Source: Saltatorellus ferox (GTDB taxonomy: Bacteria; Planctomycetota; UBA1135; GCA-002686595). Taken from it: a stretch of 64,000 nt of DNA. The notes beneath the pieces were generated by a model that had not been told where the DNA came from, did not search any database, and was given only the letters and a program-made list of their open reading frames with translations. The stretch is taken from NCBI GenBank assembly GCA_007751475.1, contig CP036434.1, positions 3,162,001 to 3,226,000 on the forward strand. The letters are read 5' to 3'. Both the position numbers and the translations under genes were made by a program. Shown here piece by piece: positions 16,541 through 26,659 of this stretch; within the stretch, counting starts at the first letter, position 1; each line of letters starts with the position of its first letter.

Positions 16541-19500
16541 TCACTTCGGCGTGACGGTGACGAGGCCGAGTGGCGGTAGCGGGTTCTTCTCGGTGCTCTT
16601 TCGGAATCGAGCTCGGCGGACATCGATTCGTCGGGCGACGGCGTCACCGACGCGCCCGACGAGGGCCAGCCTTACGCGGTCGAGTCGCTGGTTCGCGAGC
16701 GCCAGCGCCGCGTTGCGCGTCCGCATATCCGCGCGTCGCTCGGCACCCGGCCGGATGTAGGAGAAGAGATCATCGAGCGCCTTCTCGACGGCCGCGCGCT
16801 CGGAGTCGAGGGACTGAAGCCTGGCGAGGACCTCGCTTCGACTCTCCGACGGGCTCGTTCCAGCATTCAGGCCGCCTGCGACCCGGTCACTGGACATGCC
16901 AGCGGCGCCCGCGAAGACCTGGGCCCGCGCGCGCGCGGCGAGCTGGCTGCGTTCGCGCTCCAGCGATGCCTTCCGTCGGCGATTGTATTCGATGAGGCTC
17001 TCGATCGACTCACGCGGTGGGTTGCCCAGGCGTCGCGCGACGTCGAGGTCACCTTCGCCGAGTTCGGCCTGGACCACCACGCGGAGGTCCGGGTTGCCTT
17101 TGAGGGCGCGCACCACGTTCCCGAGGGGGTCAGCGTTCGTCACGAGCTGCTCGTTCCGCTCCGACTCGTCCTCGGTTCGCTCGACGGCGGCGGCCGCCAT
17201 CGTTGCGGCGCCCTCGGCGAACTGGAGCGTGACGGTCTCGGCCGTCAGGGGCTCCCGCGTCAGTCCCAGCGCTCCCGCCACGTTCTGCAGGGGCCCGAGC
17301 ACGCGCATCGGCGCCGAGCTGACGGCGTCCGTGATCAGGGTGCCCAGGGTGGTGGCAGCAAGGCTCGCCACCCGGGTCGCGCTGACACCGTCCGCCGGAA
17401 TGTCGAGCCGGATCGGGATGACCTGCTCGCCGCTGTCGTTACGAAGCAGATAGAGAACCGTGTCGAGCGGGGCCGGGAGCTGTAGGTACTGCGTGATCGG
17501 GCCGCCCGGCGGCTCGGAAAGCGACAGGTACGAGGCGGTCGTCTTGGTGTCGAGGCTCAGGCCGCCGTCCTCGCGGAACCGTAGAGCGGTTCGATTGTCG
17601 AGGAGGCCGTCGCCGATCTTGACGCCAGCGGCGAGGGCTGGCCCACGGAAGGCGGGCAGCTCGAGGCCGAGCAGTGAAACCTGGACCCGACCGCGTAGCT
17701 CGGGGCCGAGCGAAAGCCTGCCGGAGGCCTCCAGCAGGTCCCAGACGCGTCGCGACTCGGTCTCGAACTTGTCGTCCTTGCCCGTCACGACATCGGCGGC
17801 GGAACCGAGCACGCCGAAGAGCAAGTTGTCCGCGCCGCTGCGTTCTTCGAGTTCGACCTGTCCGGCGTCGACGACGGCGCGGAAGGAGAAGGGACGTGGC
17901 TCGACGAGCGTTCGCGTCGTGAAGCGCTGGACCTCCAGCTGCAGGTCGGCGATCGGCAGGCGCAGGGTGGGCTCGACGGTCGTATCCAGGAACTCGAAGT
18001 CGAGGCCGGCGACCGTCAGGCGATCGATGGAGATCTCGGGATCGAGCGGCGCTTCTGTCTCGGTGGCGCCAGCCGAGGGCGAAGATTCCGCGGTCGAGCC
18101 GCCAGAGTCCCCGTCGAAAGGCTCCTCAACGGCTTCCTCGGTCAAGGTGTCGCTCGAGGCGGGGCGGTTGGGGAGCCGGAGGCCAGCGACGACCATGCCG
18201 TCGTTCTTCTGGTGGAAGCGCGCGCGCAGTCCGTTCAGGTCGATGGAGCTGATGCGGACGTCACCGGTGTCCGGCGACACCCGCTTGACGTCGACGTCGA
18301 GCCTGTCGAAGCCCGTCGGCTCGGCGTCCGGCGTCTCCTTGAGCGCGAACTTCTCGATGCTGAAAATCGCTCCGAAGCCGCGGTCCAGGCTGAAGTCCAG
18401 GGGGCCACGACGGGCGTACGAGAAACGCGCATCGCCTTCGACCTCGAAGCTTCCGTCGACGTAGGCGCTGGGGTCGATCTCCGCGGCGACCTCGGGCGAG
18501 ATTCGAGCGAGCTGCGCTCCCGTGATGCCCTCGATGCTCAGCTGGAACGACGCGCCGGGATCGGCGGCGAAGGGCTCGAGGGAAGTCGTCAGGGAGAGCT
18601 TCTCGACGAGCGGAGAGATCGCGCCGACGGCCGAGAACTCGAGGGGCGGAAGGTCCGTGGGATCCGGGCGGCAGAGCACCTGTGGCCCCGGGGTCACGAG
18701 GGCGAGGCTCAGGTCGAGCGGGATCGCGTCCGCGCGTGTCCTGTCGATGTAGCGAAGGCGATCGATCCCGAGGTCGAGGGTTCCGAGCCGGACGGTGGGA
18801 GGCAAGGTCACGGTCGCATCGTTGCCGGGTGCGGGGCCGCTCGGTGCTGGCGTGGCCTTTTCCCTGTCGGGAGGGACGGAGCCTTCGGACGTTTCGGCGC
18901 CGTCCGCAGCCGAGTCGGAGGTGACCTCGGTGGTCGAAGCTGGCGGGCTCACGAGCGCGAGGCCGAGGACCTTGATGCGGTCGGGAGCGGTTCGTTCGGC
19001 GTCGAACGCGAAGCCCCTGGTGGCCAGCGTCTCGACCTCGAAGACGCGCGCCTCGCTGTCGATGCGCGGAGCTTCGAACACGAAGGATTGGAACGCGAGA
19101 AGCGCCTCGCCGTCGGCCCCGTCCCGGTAGTCGAGTTCGGTCACGGCGGCGCGGAGGGCCTGCCCGCCTTCCTGTCCCGGCTCCGCGGAGGCCTCGAAGG
19201 TCGCACGCAGACGTCCGTCCTCCAGGGTCACCTCCATCGAGGGCGGCAGGTACGAGGCGAGCGGCCCGGCGCGCAGGCCGTCGAGCGCCAGCGTGGCGGA
19301 TGCCGTCCGGGACGGGCCGCCGAGGCTCGCCGTGCCGTCGAGGGTCATCGACCGAAGGGCGCCCTCGAGCGCCGCTTCGAGGTGGAGCTTCAGCGGGGTG
19401 GCCGAGTCGCCGCCGGAAAGGTCGATGTCGACGAGCTCGGCCGCCGCCGTGAACTCCGTCTCGACGGTCGGGCTCACGAACGCATCCGACCAGCGCGCGC

Positions 19501-22111
19501 TGAGACCGGCGAGCGTGACGCGGTCGATGACGAGTCCGCCGCCACCGGCGGCGGCCTCACCATCGGGGCCAGGGTTCGCAGCTGGGTCTCCAGCAGGGTC
19601 TTCAGCTGGGTCACCAGCGGATCCCGGCCGCGGGGGAGCCTGTGCCAGCTCCGCCGTGTCGGCGGCGGCTTCCTGATCGACGACGTCGGCCCCCTGGGTC
19701 GGCACGCCGATCCGCAGGCCCGCAGCGAGCAGGATCCCCGCGTCGTCGCGGGCAAGGATGACGCGCGGTGCGGACAGCTCGATCGAGTCGATGTGGGTGC
19801 CCTTCGGGCCGGTCTCCAGCCGCGTGACCTTGACCTCGTCGATGGCGACGACATCGACGCCGCGGTTCGTGAGCGCGATGTCATGGACCCTCGCCTGCAC
19901 GACGGTGGTCTCCTCGTCGCTGGCTTTGGCCGAGACCTCGGCGGCCAGCCGGATCGCGCCGCCCTCGAGATCTGGCTCGATCCCCTGCGCCAGGAGGATC
20001 TCGCGGAGGCCTTCGAAGGAGACGTTCTGGCCGGACAGCGTCAGCTCGGCGTCGAGGTCGAGCGGACCTTCCCGCGTGACCACGCTTCCGTCGAGCTGGA
20101 CGTCGTCGGCGATGTTCATGAGGTCGAAGCTGCCGGTCAGCGTCGCGCGGGAGCCCGCGCCGCCGAACGCGAGGTCCGTCAGGCCAATCTCGGCGGCAGC
20201 GAGCCCCAGGTCGCGGCCTTCAGCGCTGGCGTCCAGGCCCAGGGTCTCCAGGCCGAAGCCGCGGAATGCGCCGCCCGGGAAGAGCTCGATCGGAAGCGTC
20301 GCGCCCGCGAGGCCCACGCGCTCGATCGTGCTGCCTTCGTCCTGCGTGATCACCATCGAGTTCAGCTCGAGGGTTTCGAGGCCCGCGTGGAGCGTCTCGC
20401 CATCGCGGAACTCAAGACCGGAGACGGCGCCTTCGATCCGAGTCGGCGTCGCGGCGTCCGCATCGTCACCGTCGCTCCCGGGGACCATCCGGAATCGAAT
20501 ATCCCCCGCGATCGTCCCGGAGGTCAGCGTCGAGCGGAGCCCGGCCAGTTCCAGGTAGGGCCGCACGGTGTCCAGGGTCACGTCGGACCCGGAGAGGTTC
20601 AGGTTGGCGCTGATCTCATCGCCAGTGGGAACGGCGGTGCCGGTGAGTCCGAGCGAGCCCGCGCCTTCCACGGCGGCGTTCAAGGAAAGCTCGAGCGGGG
20701 CCCCCGGCGTCTCGGCGTCCAGCACGATCGAGCGCACCTCGGCGGAGACCCTCGAGAGGAGCGTCTGGGGCACGGCGAGCGCCTCGTCCTGGAAGGTGAG
20801 TTCGACGTTCTCCAGGGCCAAACGCTTCAGGCGAAATGACGGCGGCGCGGAAGCCGCCGCGGCCGGGTCCTCGGGTTCGTCGACCGGGGCTTCGTCGTCG
20901 GCGCTCGCGGGCGCACCGACGAAGTCGAGTCCCGCGACGCGCATGGTGCCGCCGGGTAGACGCGTCGCCTGGGCGCGCAATCCGCTGACGACCGCGCTCT
21001 CCAGATCATAGGCGGTCGTTCGGGCTCGATTCACGACCACGGTGGTCGGCAGTAGCAGAACCGCGACCTCCCCGTCCGCATCCACGGAGACGTTTCGCAG
21101 CGTCAGGGTGCCGCCCAGGTCGACCACGTCATCGTCCTCGGAATCGTTCGCGCCGGTCGCGCGGGCGAGCGGCGTGAGATCGACGCTGGCGCCGACCCGC
21201 GCGTTGAGCTTGCTGGCGCTCGGCTCGATGCCGACGAGCGCGAGGTAGGGGGCGAGCGTTCGCAGGCCCACGCCGTCGACCTCGAAGTTGAGGTCGACGA
21301 GCAGCTTCGCCTCGCCGAGGTCGGCCTCCGCCGTCAGGAGCAGAGCATCGAGCACGTGCTCGGCCCGCGCGGTGATGCGGGCCTGGATCGGGCGCTCCGG
21401 GTGCCCCACGTCGCGGATGCTCGCGTGGAGATCGAAGACGGTATCGAGGGTCGGTTTCGCGAGCGCGTCGTTCAGGTGCACGCGGATCCCGTGCAGGTCG
21501 ATCGTGGAGATCTCGACCGGCGAGGAGAAGTCGATGGCGCTGGGATCGGCGGCCGGGGCTTCCTCTGCCGCGTCCGCCGCCTCTTCGATTTTCGGCGGCT
21601 CCACCGTGGTGGCTTCCTCCGGCTCGCTCCCGGCTGGCGCTGGCGTCGGCAGATGGCGCTCGAAGTTCCACGCGCCTTCAGCGTCACGGGAGAGCCAGGT
21701 CTCCAGGCCGCCGACCTCTACCCGATGCACGCGGATGTCCCCGCGAAAGAGCGCGGAGACGTCCGCGTCGAGGCCGAGATCATCGAGTCGGGCGAGCGGC
21801 TGCGCGGTGGCCAGATACTGGTCCCGCTCGTCGCCAGCAAGCTCGGTTTCGGGCAGCGGCACCACGCGCAGCCCCATCAGGTCCAGGCTGAGCCCGAGGA
21901 TCGATAGGTCCAGGTCTTCCCAGGTGACGTGGAGGTCATAGGGAGCAGCAACCCGGTTGGCGAGGCTCGGAAGCCACAGGCCGATGGTCGCGCGCGCGAT
22001 CAGAAGGACCACGGCCACGGCGATGACGATGCGCTTCGTCCAGCGCCAGATCCCGCGGACTGCCCTCCGCGAACGGCTGGACTCGCGTGCCTGCGTCTCT
22101 TCGGAACTCAC
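16541..22111 (-). CDS. Giant AsmA-like/DUF748 envelope protein
   Basis: GTG at 22111 overlaps the upstream stop by GTGA; the open frame extends 113 codons further, but that part lies inside the upstream gene. The 1856-residue product has a basic N-terminus, one membrane anchor at about residues 27-49 (RIVIAVAVVLLIARATIGLW) and then a very long periplasmic part. This part is built of repeating beta-strand modules with the recurring phrase LDLMGLRV / IDLHGIRVHLND / LNGLRARFHQ / LAGLSARWSDAF, separated by acidic Ala/Glu/Pro linkers. Such repeats make the elongated groove of AsmA/DUF748 proteins, implicated in lipid transport between membranes. The C-terminus has a charged helical stretch (YNRRRKASLERERSQLAARA). 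Length is well above typical DUF748 proteins. Confidence 0.82.
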   Translation of the reverse strand: MSSEETQARESSRSRRAVRGIWRWTKRIVIAVAVVLLIARATIGLWLPSLANRVAAPYDLHVTWEDLDLSILGLSLDLMGLRVVPLPETELAGDERDQYLATAQPLARLDDLGLDADVSALFRGDIRVHRVEVGGLETWLSRDAEGAWNFERHLPTPAPAGSEPEEATTVEPPKIEEAADAAEEAPAADPSAIDFSSPVEISTIDLHGIRVHLNDALAKPTLDTVFDLHASIRDVGHPERPIQARITARAEHVLDALLLTAEADLGEAKLLVDLNFEVDGVGLRTLAPYLALVGIEPSASKLNARVGASVDLTPLARATGANDSEDDDVVDLGGTLTLRNVSVDADGEVAVLLLPTTVVVNRARTTAYDLESAVVSGLRAQATRLPGGTMRVAGLDFVGAPASADDEAPVDEPEDPAAAASAPPSFRLKRLALENVELTFQDEALAVPQTLLSRVSAEVRSIVLDAETPGAPLELSLNAAVEGAGSLGLTGTAVPTGDEISANLNLSGSDVTLDTVRPYLELAGLRSTLTSGTIAGDIRFRMVPGSDGDDADAATPTRIEGAVSGLEFRDGETLHAGLETLELNSMVITQDEGSTIERVGLAGATLPIELFPGGAFRGFGLETLGLDASAEGRDLGLAAAEIGLTDLAFGGAGSRATLTGSFDLMNIADDVQLDGSVVTREGPLDLDAELTLSGQNVSFEGLREILLAQGIEPDLEGGAIRLAAEVSAKASDEETTVVQARVHDIALTNRGVDVVAIDEVKVTRLETGPKGTHIDSIELSAPRVILARDDAGILLAAGLRIGVPTQGADVVDQEAAADTAELAQAPPRPGSAGDPAEDPAGDPAANPGPDGEAAAGGGGLVIDRVTLAGLSARWSDAFVSPTVETEFTAAAELVDIDLSGGDSATPLKLHLEAALEGALRSMTLDGTASLGGPSRTASATLALDGLRAGPLASYLPPSMEVTLEDGRLRATFEASAEPGQEGGQALRAAVTELDYRDGADGEALLAFQSFVFEAPRIDSEARVFEVETLATRGFAFDAERTAPDRIKVLGLALVSPPASTTEVTSDSAADGAETSEGSVPPDREKATPAPSGPAPGNDATVTLPPTVRLGTLDLGIDRLRYIDRTRADAIPLDLSLALVTPGPQVLCRPDPTDLPPLEFSAVGAISPLVEKLSLTTSLEPFAADPGASFQLSIEGITGAQLARISPEVAAEIDPSAYVDGSFEVEGDARFSYARRGPLDFSLDRGFGAIFSIEKFALKETPDAEPTGFDRLDVDVKRVSPDTGDVRISSIDLNGLRARFHQKNDGMVVAGLRLPNRPASSDTLTEEAVEEPFDGDSGGSTAESSPSAGATETEAPLDPEISIDRLTVAGLDFEFLDTTVEPTLRLPIADLQLEVQRFTTRTLVEPRPFSFRAVVDAGQVELEERSGADNLLFGVLGSAADVVTGKDDKFETESRRVWDLLEASGRLSLGPELRGRVQVSLLGLELPAFRGPALAAGVKIGDGLLDNRTALRFREDGGLSLDTKTTASYLSLSEPPGGPITQYLQLPAPLDTVLYLLRNDSGEQVIPIRLDIPADGVSATRVASLAATTLGTLITDAVSSAPMRVLGPLQNVAGALGLTREPLTAETVTLQFAEGAATMAAAAVERTEDESERNEQLVTNADPLGNVVRALKGNPDLRVVVQAELGEGDLDVARRLGNPPRESIESLIEYNRRRKASLERERSQLAARARAQVFAGAAGMSSDRVAGGLNAGTSPSESRSEVLARLQSLDSERAAVEKALDDLFSYIRPGAERRADMRTRNAALALANQRLDRVRLALVGRVGDAVARRIDVRRARFRKSTEKNPLPPLGLVTVTPK

Positions 22112-23691
22112 TGGTTTCCTCCCTGGGAAGCGGACGCTTCCGCAGCCTTCTCCAGAGCGGCTTGCCGCTCCTTTCGCTCGCCCAGCGGATCGTAGTCGGC
22201 GAGCTCGACCCCGTATTCCCGGAGCCAGTCGTAGGCCCGGAGGCGCGCGGACGGAGACGGGTCCTCGAGGAAGTAGCGCTGCTCCGTCATGAGCCGTTCG
22301 TCGAATTTCGCTCGCTCGCCTCGCGCTGCTTTCAGGGCGTCCTGGATGATGTCGGGGAAGGCGGCGACGGCTCCGGCGCGGCGGTAGAAGACGCCCATGA
22401 GTTCGGGGTCCAGCGTCTCGGAGAGCGCGCGTTCGGCCAGGAGGTTCCACGCGGCGCTGTCGAGGCGCCAGCCGATGGGGACCTCTCGGGTGGGTTCCCC
22501 TGCGGGGACGGGGGTGGATCCAGCCTCCGCGGTGGGGAAGGCCCGCTCGCCCAGGGCCTGGAGGACCTCGGCGTCGGCCACGAGCGCCAGTTCCTGGGTC
22601 AGCGTGGCGTCCGACTCGACGGCCACCTGGAGGAGCGCGGATCGGCCACCGCGGAGCTGGAAGACGTCGAGGGCCTCGGTGCGCTCGATCTTGTGTCGGG
22701 TCTCCTCGGTCAGGGGACTCTGGTTCGCCGCGAGCGCGGCGGCGGCTTCAGCGAGCTCCGCCAGGGCTTCCGCCTCGTTCGATCCTTCGACCTGGTCAGG
22801 GCGCAGGGTCTCCACGACCATGGCGAGGGCCGCTCCGTTGCCCTCCGAGAAGGGCGAGTCGAGGTGGAGGACGAGCGGCGAGTCGATCTCCGGATAGCGG
22901 CCGATGTTGAGGACCTCGCGGCGGAGGACCTCGTCCTGCGCGGGCGGCGGCGGCGTCGCGGAGATGCTCGGATCTTCCAGGAAAGCCTCTCGCAAACGGG
23001 TTTCGCGCTCGGGATCGAGGTCGGTCACGCTGAGCGCAACGCGCGGTCCGTGGTTCGTGGCCGTCACGATGACGGCCACTTCGCGGGGAATGGGACCACG
23101 GTCGCGGAACTCGTCGAGCCAGTCCCGCGGGTCCTCCACGAGTTCGAAGGTCTGTACGGAAAGGCGGGAGCTGGCGCCGACCGGGACGAAGCTGGAGCGT
23201 GCGGCGATCTCCATGGACTCGGTCGCAGGGGCGGCCTCCAGGGACTTCAGCCAGGCGGCGGCCTTCGGGCCCTGCGCGAACAGGGTGCTCAGCGTGAGCA
23301 CGGGCGTCGGGAGGACCGGCTGGGAGCCCTCCAGGTCCGCGATGACGGAGGCTTCGCTACCGAGCGCATCGAGCGATTCTGAACGCGGGGTACGGAGGTA
23401 GAGGATCCTGCAGCGAACAGGGATGGGGGAGGTGACAGCGCCGTCAGATGGCTCCATCGCAAGATCCGGAGATTCCTCATCCCTGGAGGCACTCGCGTTC
23501 ATGCTCGACGGGATCGGTCCGAGGGAAGAACCTGGCTCCAGCTTGTGAGCGATGATCACCGCAGGCGGTTGCAGGACGAACGGCGAGGGGGCTGGAGCGC
23601 GGCAGGAAGCGGACGCGAGGCAGGCTACGGCCATCCAGCGCAGTTCTCGAAGGGGCGAGATCCCGGACGGTGGCGAAGGGGCGGTCTTCAT
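22108..23691 (-). CDS. Predicted lipoprotein preceding the AsmA-like gene
   Basis: A 527-residue product. The N-terminal RELRWMAVACLASASC has a lipobox-like LASAS|C, so it is probably a lipoprotein with a long n-region; a shorter start at Met20 would give an equally plausible signal. No enzymatic domain is recognised. The mature part starts with a Pro/Ser-rich linker and is then acidic and Ala/Glu-rich with many short strands and helices (ESMEIAARSSFVPVGASSRL, REVAVIVTATNHGPRVALSV). Its stop overlaps the AsmA-like start by 4 bases, so the two are translationally coupled and probably act together in the envelope. Confidence 0.68.
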   Translation of the reverse strand: MKTAPSPPSGISPLRELRWMAVACLASASCRAPAPSPFVLQPPAVIIAHKLEPGSSLGPIPSSMNASASRDEESPDLAMEPSDGAVTSPIPVRCRILYLRTPRSESLDALGSEASVIADLEGSQPVLPTPVLTLSTLFAQGPKAAAWLKSLEAAPATESMEIAARSSFVPVGASSRLSVQTFELVEDPRDWLDEFRDRGPIPREVAVIVTATNHGPRVALSVTDLDPERETRLREAFLEDPSISATPPPPAQDEVLRREVLNIGRYPEIDSPLVLHLDSPFSEGNGAALAMVVETLRPDQVEGSNEAEALAELAEAAAALAANQSPLTEETRHKIERTEALDVFQLRGGRSALLQVAVESDATLTQELALVADAEVLQALGERAFPTAEAGSTPVPAGEPTREVPIGWRLDSAAWNLLAERALSETLDPELMGVFYRRAGAVAAFPDIIQDALKAARGERAKFDERLMTEQRYFLEDPSPSARLRAYDWLREYGVELADYDPLGERKERQAALEKAAEASASQGGNQ

Positions 23692-23981
23692 GGGGACGTG
23701 CGGTGTAGCAAAGGGCGTTCACGGGCTGCAATACGGAGGCGGTGGAACGCGGATCCGGGAGGCTCGTCGGGAGCCTTCAGGGAAGCTGCTCGGCGCGGCC
23801 GAAGAACGATGGGCGTCGGCTCTCCCATGGGACCGATCCGGCCCGTGACACTTCCTTCTGCTCCAGTTTAGAAGTTCGACCTCGGGAGTGGTGGTTCGAA
23901 GGTCCTTGTCGGGATCCGATGGCGCGATTCCGCTATCCTCTCTCGCCCGGATCCCTCCCTCATCCTCAGCCGCTGATCCCG

Positions 23982-25454
23982 ATGACTGCTTCCTCCGCCC
24001 AAGCCACCAAGCCCGTTCCGATCGCTGTTGCCTACGGAGACGGCATCGGCCCTTCCATCATGGAGGCGACCCTGCGGATCCTGGAGGCGGCGAAGGTGCC
24101 GATCGCGCCGGAGCGCATCGAGATCGGTGAGAAGGTGTACCTGAGCGGCGTGACGTCCGGCATGTCGCCGGACGCCTGGGAGGTCCTTCGTCGCACCCGG
24201 GTGTTCCTGAAGGCGCCGATCACGACGCCCCAGGGCGGCGGCTACAAGAGCCTTAACGTCACCACGCGCAAGACCCTCGGGTTGTACGCGAACGTGCGCC
24301 CCTGTCGCTCGTTCCACCCGTTCGTGCAGTCGCGCCACCCCGGCATGGACGTCACGATCATCCGGGAGAACGAGGAGGACACCTACGGCGGCATCGAACA
24401 CCAGCAGACGCCCGAGGTCACGCAGTGCCTCAAGCTCATCTCGCGCCCGGGCTCCGAGCGCATCGTGCGCTACGCCTTCGACTACGCCGAGCGCGCGGGT
24501 CGCCGCCGCGTGACCTGCATGGTGAAGGACAACATCATGAAGATCACGGACGGGCTGTTCCGGAAGTGCTTCGAGGAGGAGGCGGCGCGCCACCCGAACA
24601 TCGAGGCCGACGTGATGATCATCGACATCGGCACCGCGCGCATCGCGGACATGCCTGGCACCTTCGATGTCGTGGTGCTCCCGAACCTCTACGGCGACAT
24701 CGTGTCCGACGTGGTGGCCCAGTTGACCGGCTCGGTCGGCATCGCGGGCTCCGCCAACATCGGCGATGACTTCGCGATGTTCGAGGCGATCCACGGCTCG
24801 GCCCCGGACATCGCGGGCAAGGGCATCGCGAACCCGTCTGCGCTGATCCAGGGCTCGCTGCAGATGCTGGTCCACCTCGGCTTCGCGGATCACGCGAACC
24901 TGATTCAGAACGCGTGGCTGCGCACCCTGGAGGACGGCATCATCACGGGTGACCTCGTCGATTCGCGCGGTCGCCGCGGTGATGCCACGACGGACCTCTT
25001 CGCGAACTCGGTGATCCAGCGCCTCGGCGATGAGCCGAACACGCTGTCGCGCGCGAGCTTCAAGAACGCGGCGCCCAAGTCCTTCGAAACCCGCGCGAAG
25101 GCCAGTCGCCCCACGAAGACTCTGGCGGGCGTCGACGTCTTCCTCGATTGGGACGAGGACGGCCGCGACCCGAAGGTCCTCGGCGAGAAGGTGACGAAGC
25201 TGGCCGGAGAGCGACTTGCCCTCGACACGATCGACAACCGCGGCGTGAAGGTCTACCCGGACGGCTTCCCGGAGACCTTCTGCTCGGATCACTGGCGCTG
25301 CCGCTTCGTGGCGAAGGACGACGGCGCCGTGACGCACGCGGAGGTGATCGCCCTCCTGGGCCGCTTCAGCGAGGCGGGCTTCGACTTCATCAAGACCGAG
25401 CACCTGTGCCGTTTCGACGGGAAGGATGGCTGGTCGCTCTCCCAGGGCGACTGA
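23982..25454 (+). CDS. icd: NADP-type isocitrate dehydrogenase
   Basis: A 490-residue decarboxylating dehydrogenase: isocitrate + NADP(+) to 2-oxoglutarate + CO2 in the TCA cycle. Motifs in order are VAYGDGIGPSIMEATLRILE, KAPITTPQGGGYKSLNVTTR (substrate Ser/Asn loop), RENEEDTYGGIEHQQT, VTCMVKDNIMKITDGLF, NLYGDIVSDVVAQLTGSVGI and EAIHGSAPDIAGKGIANPSA. The C-terminal 130 residues after about 350 form an extra domain, matching the longer Rickettsia/alphaproteobacterial form rather than the shorter E. coli form. ATG 23982 was chosen because homologous sequence begins shortly after it; the frame is open 80 codons upstream but that stretch is not conserved-looking. Confidence 0.92.
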   Translation: MTASSAQATKPVPIAVAYGDGIGPSIMEATLRILEAAKVPIAPERIEIGEKVYLSGVTSGMSPDAWEVLRRTRVFLKAPITTPQGGGYKSLNVTTRKTLGLYANVRPCRSFHPFVQSRHPGMDVTIIRENEEDTYGGIEHQQTPEVTQCLKLISRPGSERIVRYAFDYAERAGRRRVTCMVKDNIMKITDGLFRKCFEEEAARHPNIEADVMIIDIGTARIADMPGTFDVVVLPNLYGDIVSDVVAQLTGSVGIAGSANIGDDFAMFEAIHGSAPDIAGKGIANPSALIQGSLQMLVHLGFADHANLIQNAWLRTLEDGIITGDLVDSRGRRGDATTDLFANSVIQRLGDEPNTLSRASFKNAAPKSFETRAKASRPTKTLAGVDVFLDWDEDGRDPKVLGEKVTKLAGERLALDTIDNRGVKVYPDGFPETFCSDHWRCRFVAKDDGAVTHAEVIALLGRFSEAGFDFIKTEHLCRFDGKDGWSLSQGD

Positions 25455-25623
25455 GTCGGATTTCCTCGGCTCGATGCGCATCCGCGTTCGCGGATGCGCC
25501 AGGAACATCGAAACGCCTGCAAAATGGGATCTTGCTCGGGCTGTGACAGCCTGCAGGGATCGTGGGAATGGGATACGCTTTCGCTCCCGGTCTCTGCTCC
25601 CACAAGGTCCTCCGTACCCTGGC

Positions 25624-26589
25624 ATGAAGCTTCATCTGTCTCTGTTGGCTTCCATCGCGGCACTGCTCGCGTCCCCTGCGTCGGCGAACGATCTCATCAT
25701 CGGGAACCTTTCCAGCGGGATCGATCCTGGGACGGCCTTCGGAGGAAGCGCTCTCGCGCAGTACAAGGCCTTCGGTTTCACGATGGGGTCGACGCCCTAC
25801 ACACTGGACGAGGTGATTCTCTCCTTCGATGTCACCGGAGCAGCGATCAGTCCGCTCGTGGAGATCTGGTCGGACGCCGGCGGAAGCCCTGGCAACCCCC
25901 TCTTCGCCCTGGAGAACCCAGGGAGTTTCGCTGGCCAGGGCGATTTCACGTTCTCGGTGAGCTCGCCCCACACTCTGATGGCTCTCACGAGCTACTGGCT
26001 ACACCTGAAGTCGGTCCCGATGGACGGTGATGCTTTCACGTGGGACGCCTCGAGCCCCGCGACGCTGCCCACGGGGGTCGCGTCGACGGCTCTGACCTAC
26101 GAGTTCAACGGCGCCGCCAGCGGTCTTTACAACCGACTCGAGATCCGCGGCACCGCGATCGAGTTCGGTACGGGGTACTGTCGCGCGAACGTGAACTCGA
26201 CAGGTCAGCCTGGCCTCCTGGCGGGGTCTGGCAGCCTGTTGACCGCGGACAACTTCGTGCGATTGACGGCGTCGCAGATGCCGGCGTCCGCCTTTGGCTT
26301 CTTCCTCGTCAGTCGAACACAGGGCTTCGTGGCGAATCCCGGAGGTAGTCAGGGGAGCCTGTGCCTCGTGGGCAGTATCGGGCGCTACGACGGTTCCGGG
26401 CAGGTTCAACAGTCGGATGCCTCGGGAAGCTTCGCGCTCCACATCGACATTCTGGCGATCCCTCAACCCAACGGAACCTTCGCGGCCTTCCCGGGCGAGA
26501 CCTGGAACTTCCAGGCCTGGTACCGCGACGGCGTGAACGGCTCCGCCACGTCGAACTTCAGCAACGGTCTCCAGCTCGACTTCCTGTAG
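25624..26589 (+). CDS. Secreted protein with the NPGGSQG C-terminal domain
   Basis: From ATG 25624 the 321-residue product starts with a signal peptide (LHLSLLASIAALLASPASAN, cleavage near residue 22). Residues 23-180 form a beta-sandwich-like region (FGFTMGSTPYTLDEVILSFD, PLVEIWSDAGGSPGNPLF), as in choice-of-anchor domains of exported proteins. The last 115 residues start with FGTGYCRANVNSTGQPG and include VANPGGSQGSLCLVGSIGRY and FPGETWNFQAWYRDGVNGSA. This C-terminal domain is also present in the convergent gene at 26660. No enzymatic motif. Function unknown; probably extracellular or surface-located. Confidence 0.8.
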   Translation: MKLHLSLLASIAALLASPASANDLIIGNLSSGIDPGTAFGGSALAQYKAFGFTMGSTPYTLDEVILSFDVTGAAISPLVEIWSDAGGSPGNPLFALENPGSFAGQGDFTFSVSSPHTLMALTSYWLHLKSVPMDGDAFTWDASSPATLPTGVASTALTYEFNGAASGLYNRLEIRGTAIEFGTGYCRANVNSTGQPGLLAGSGSLLTADNFVRLTASQMPASAFGFFLVSRTQGFVANPGGSQGSLCLVGSIGRYDGSGQVQQSDASGSFALHIDILAIPQPNGTFAAFPGETWNFQAWYRDGVNGSATSNFSNGLQLDFL

Positions 26590-26659
26590 CGGCACTTGAC
26601 TCGGCGTTACGGTCGAGCTGACCATCGACGGAGAGGTTTCGAGTCATTGCTGCCCTCGT

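Noticed and set aside
18212..20839. An 875-codon plus-strand frame opposite the AsmA-like gene
   Set aside because: The translation is Arg/Gly/Glu-rich without recognisable domains and mirrors the codon pattern of the real minus-strand gene.
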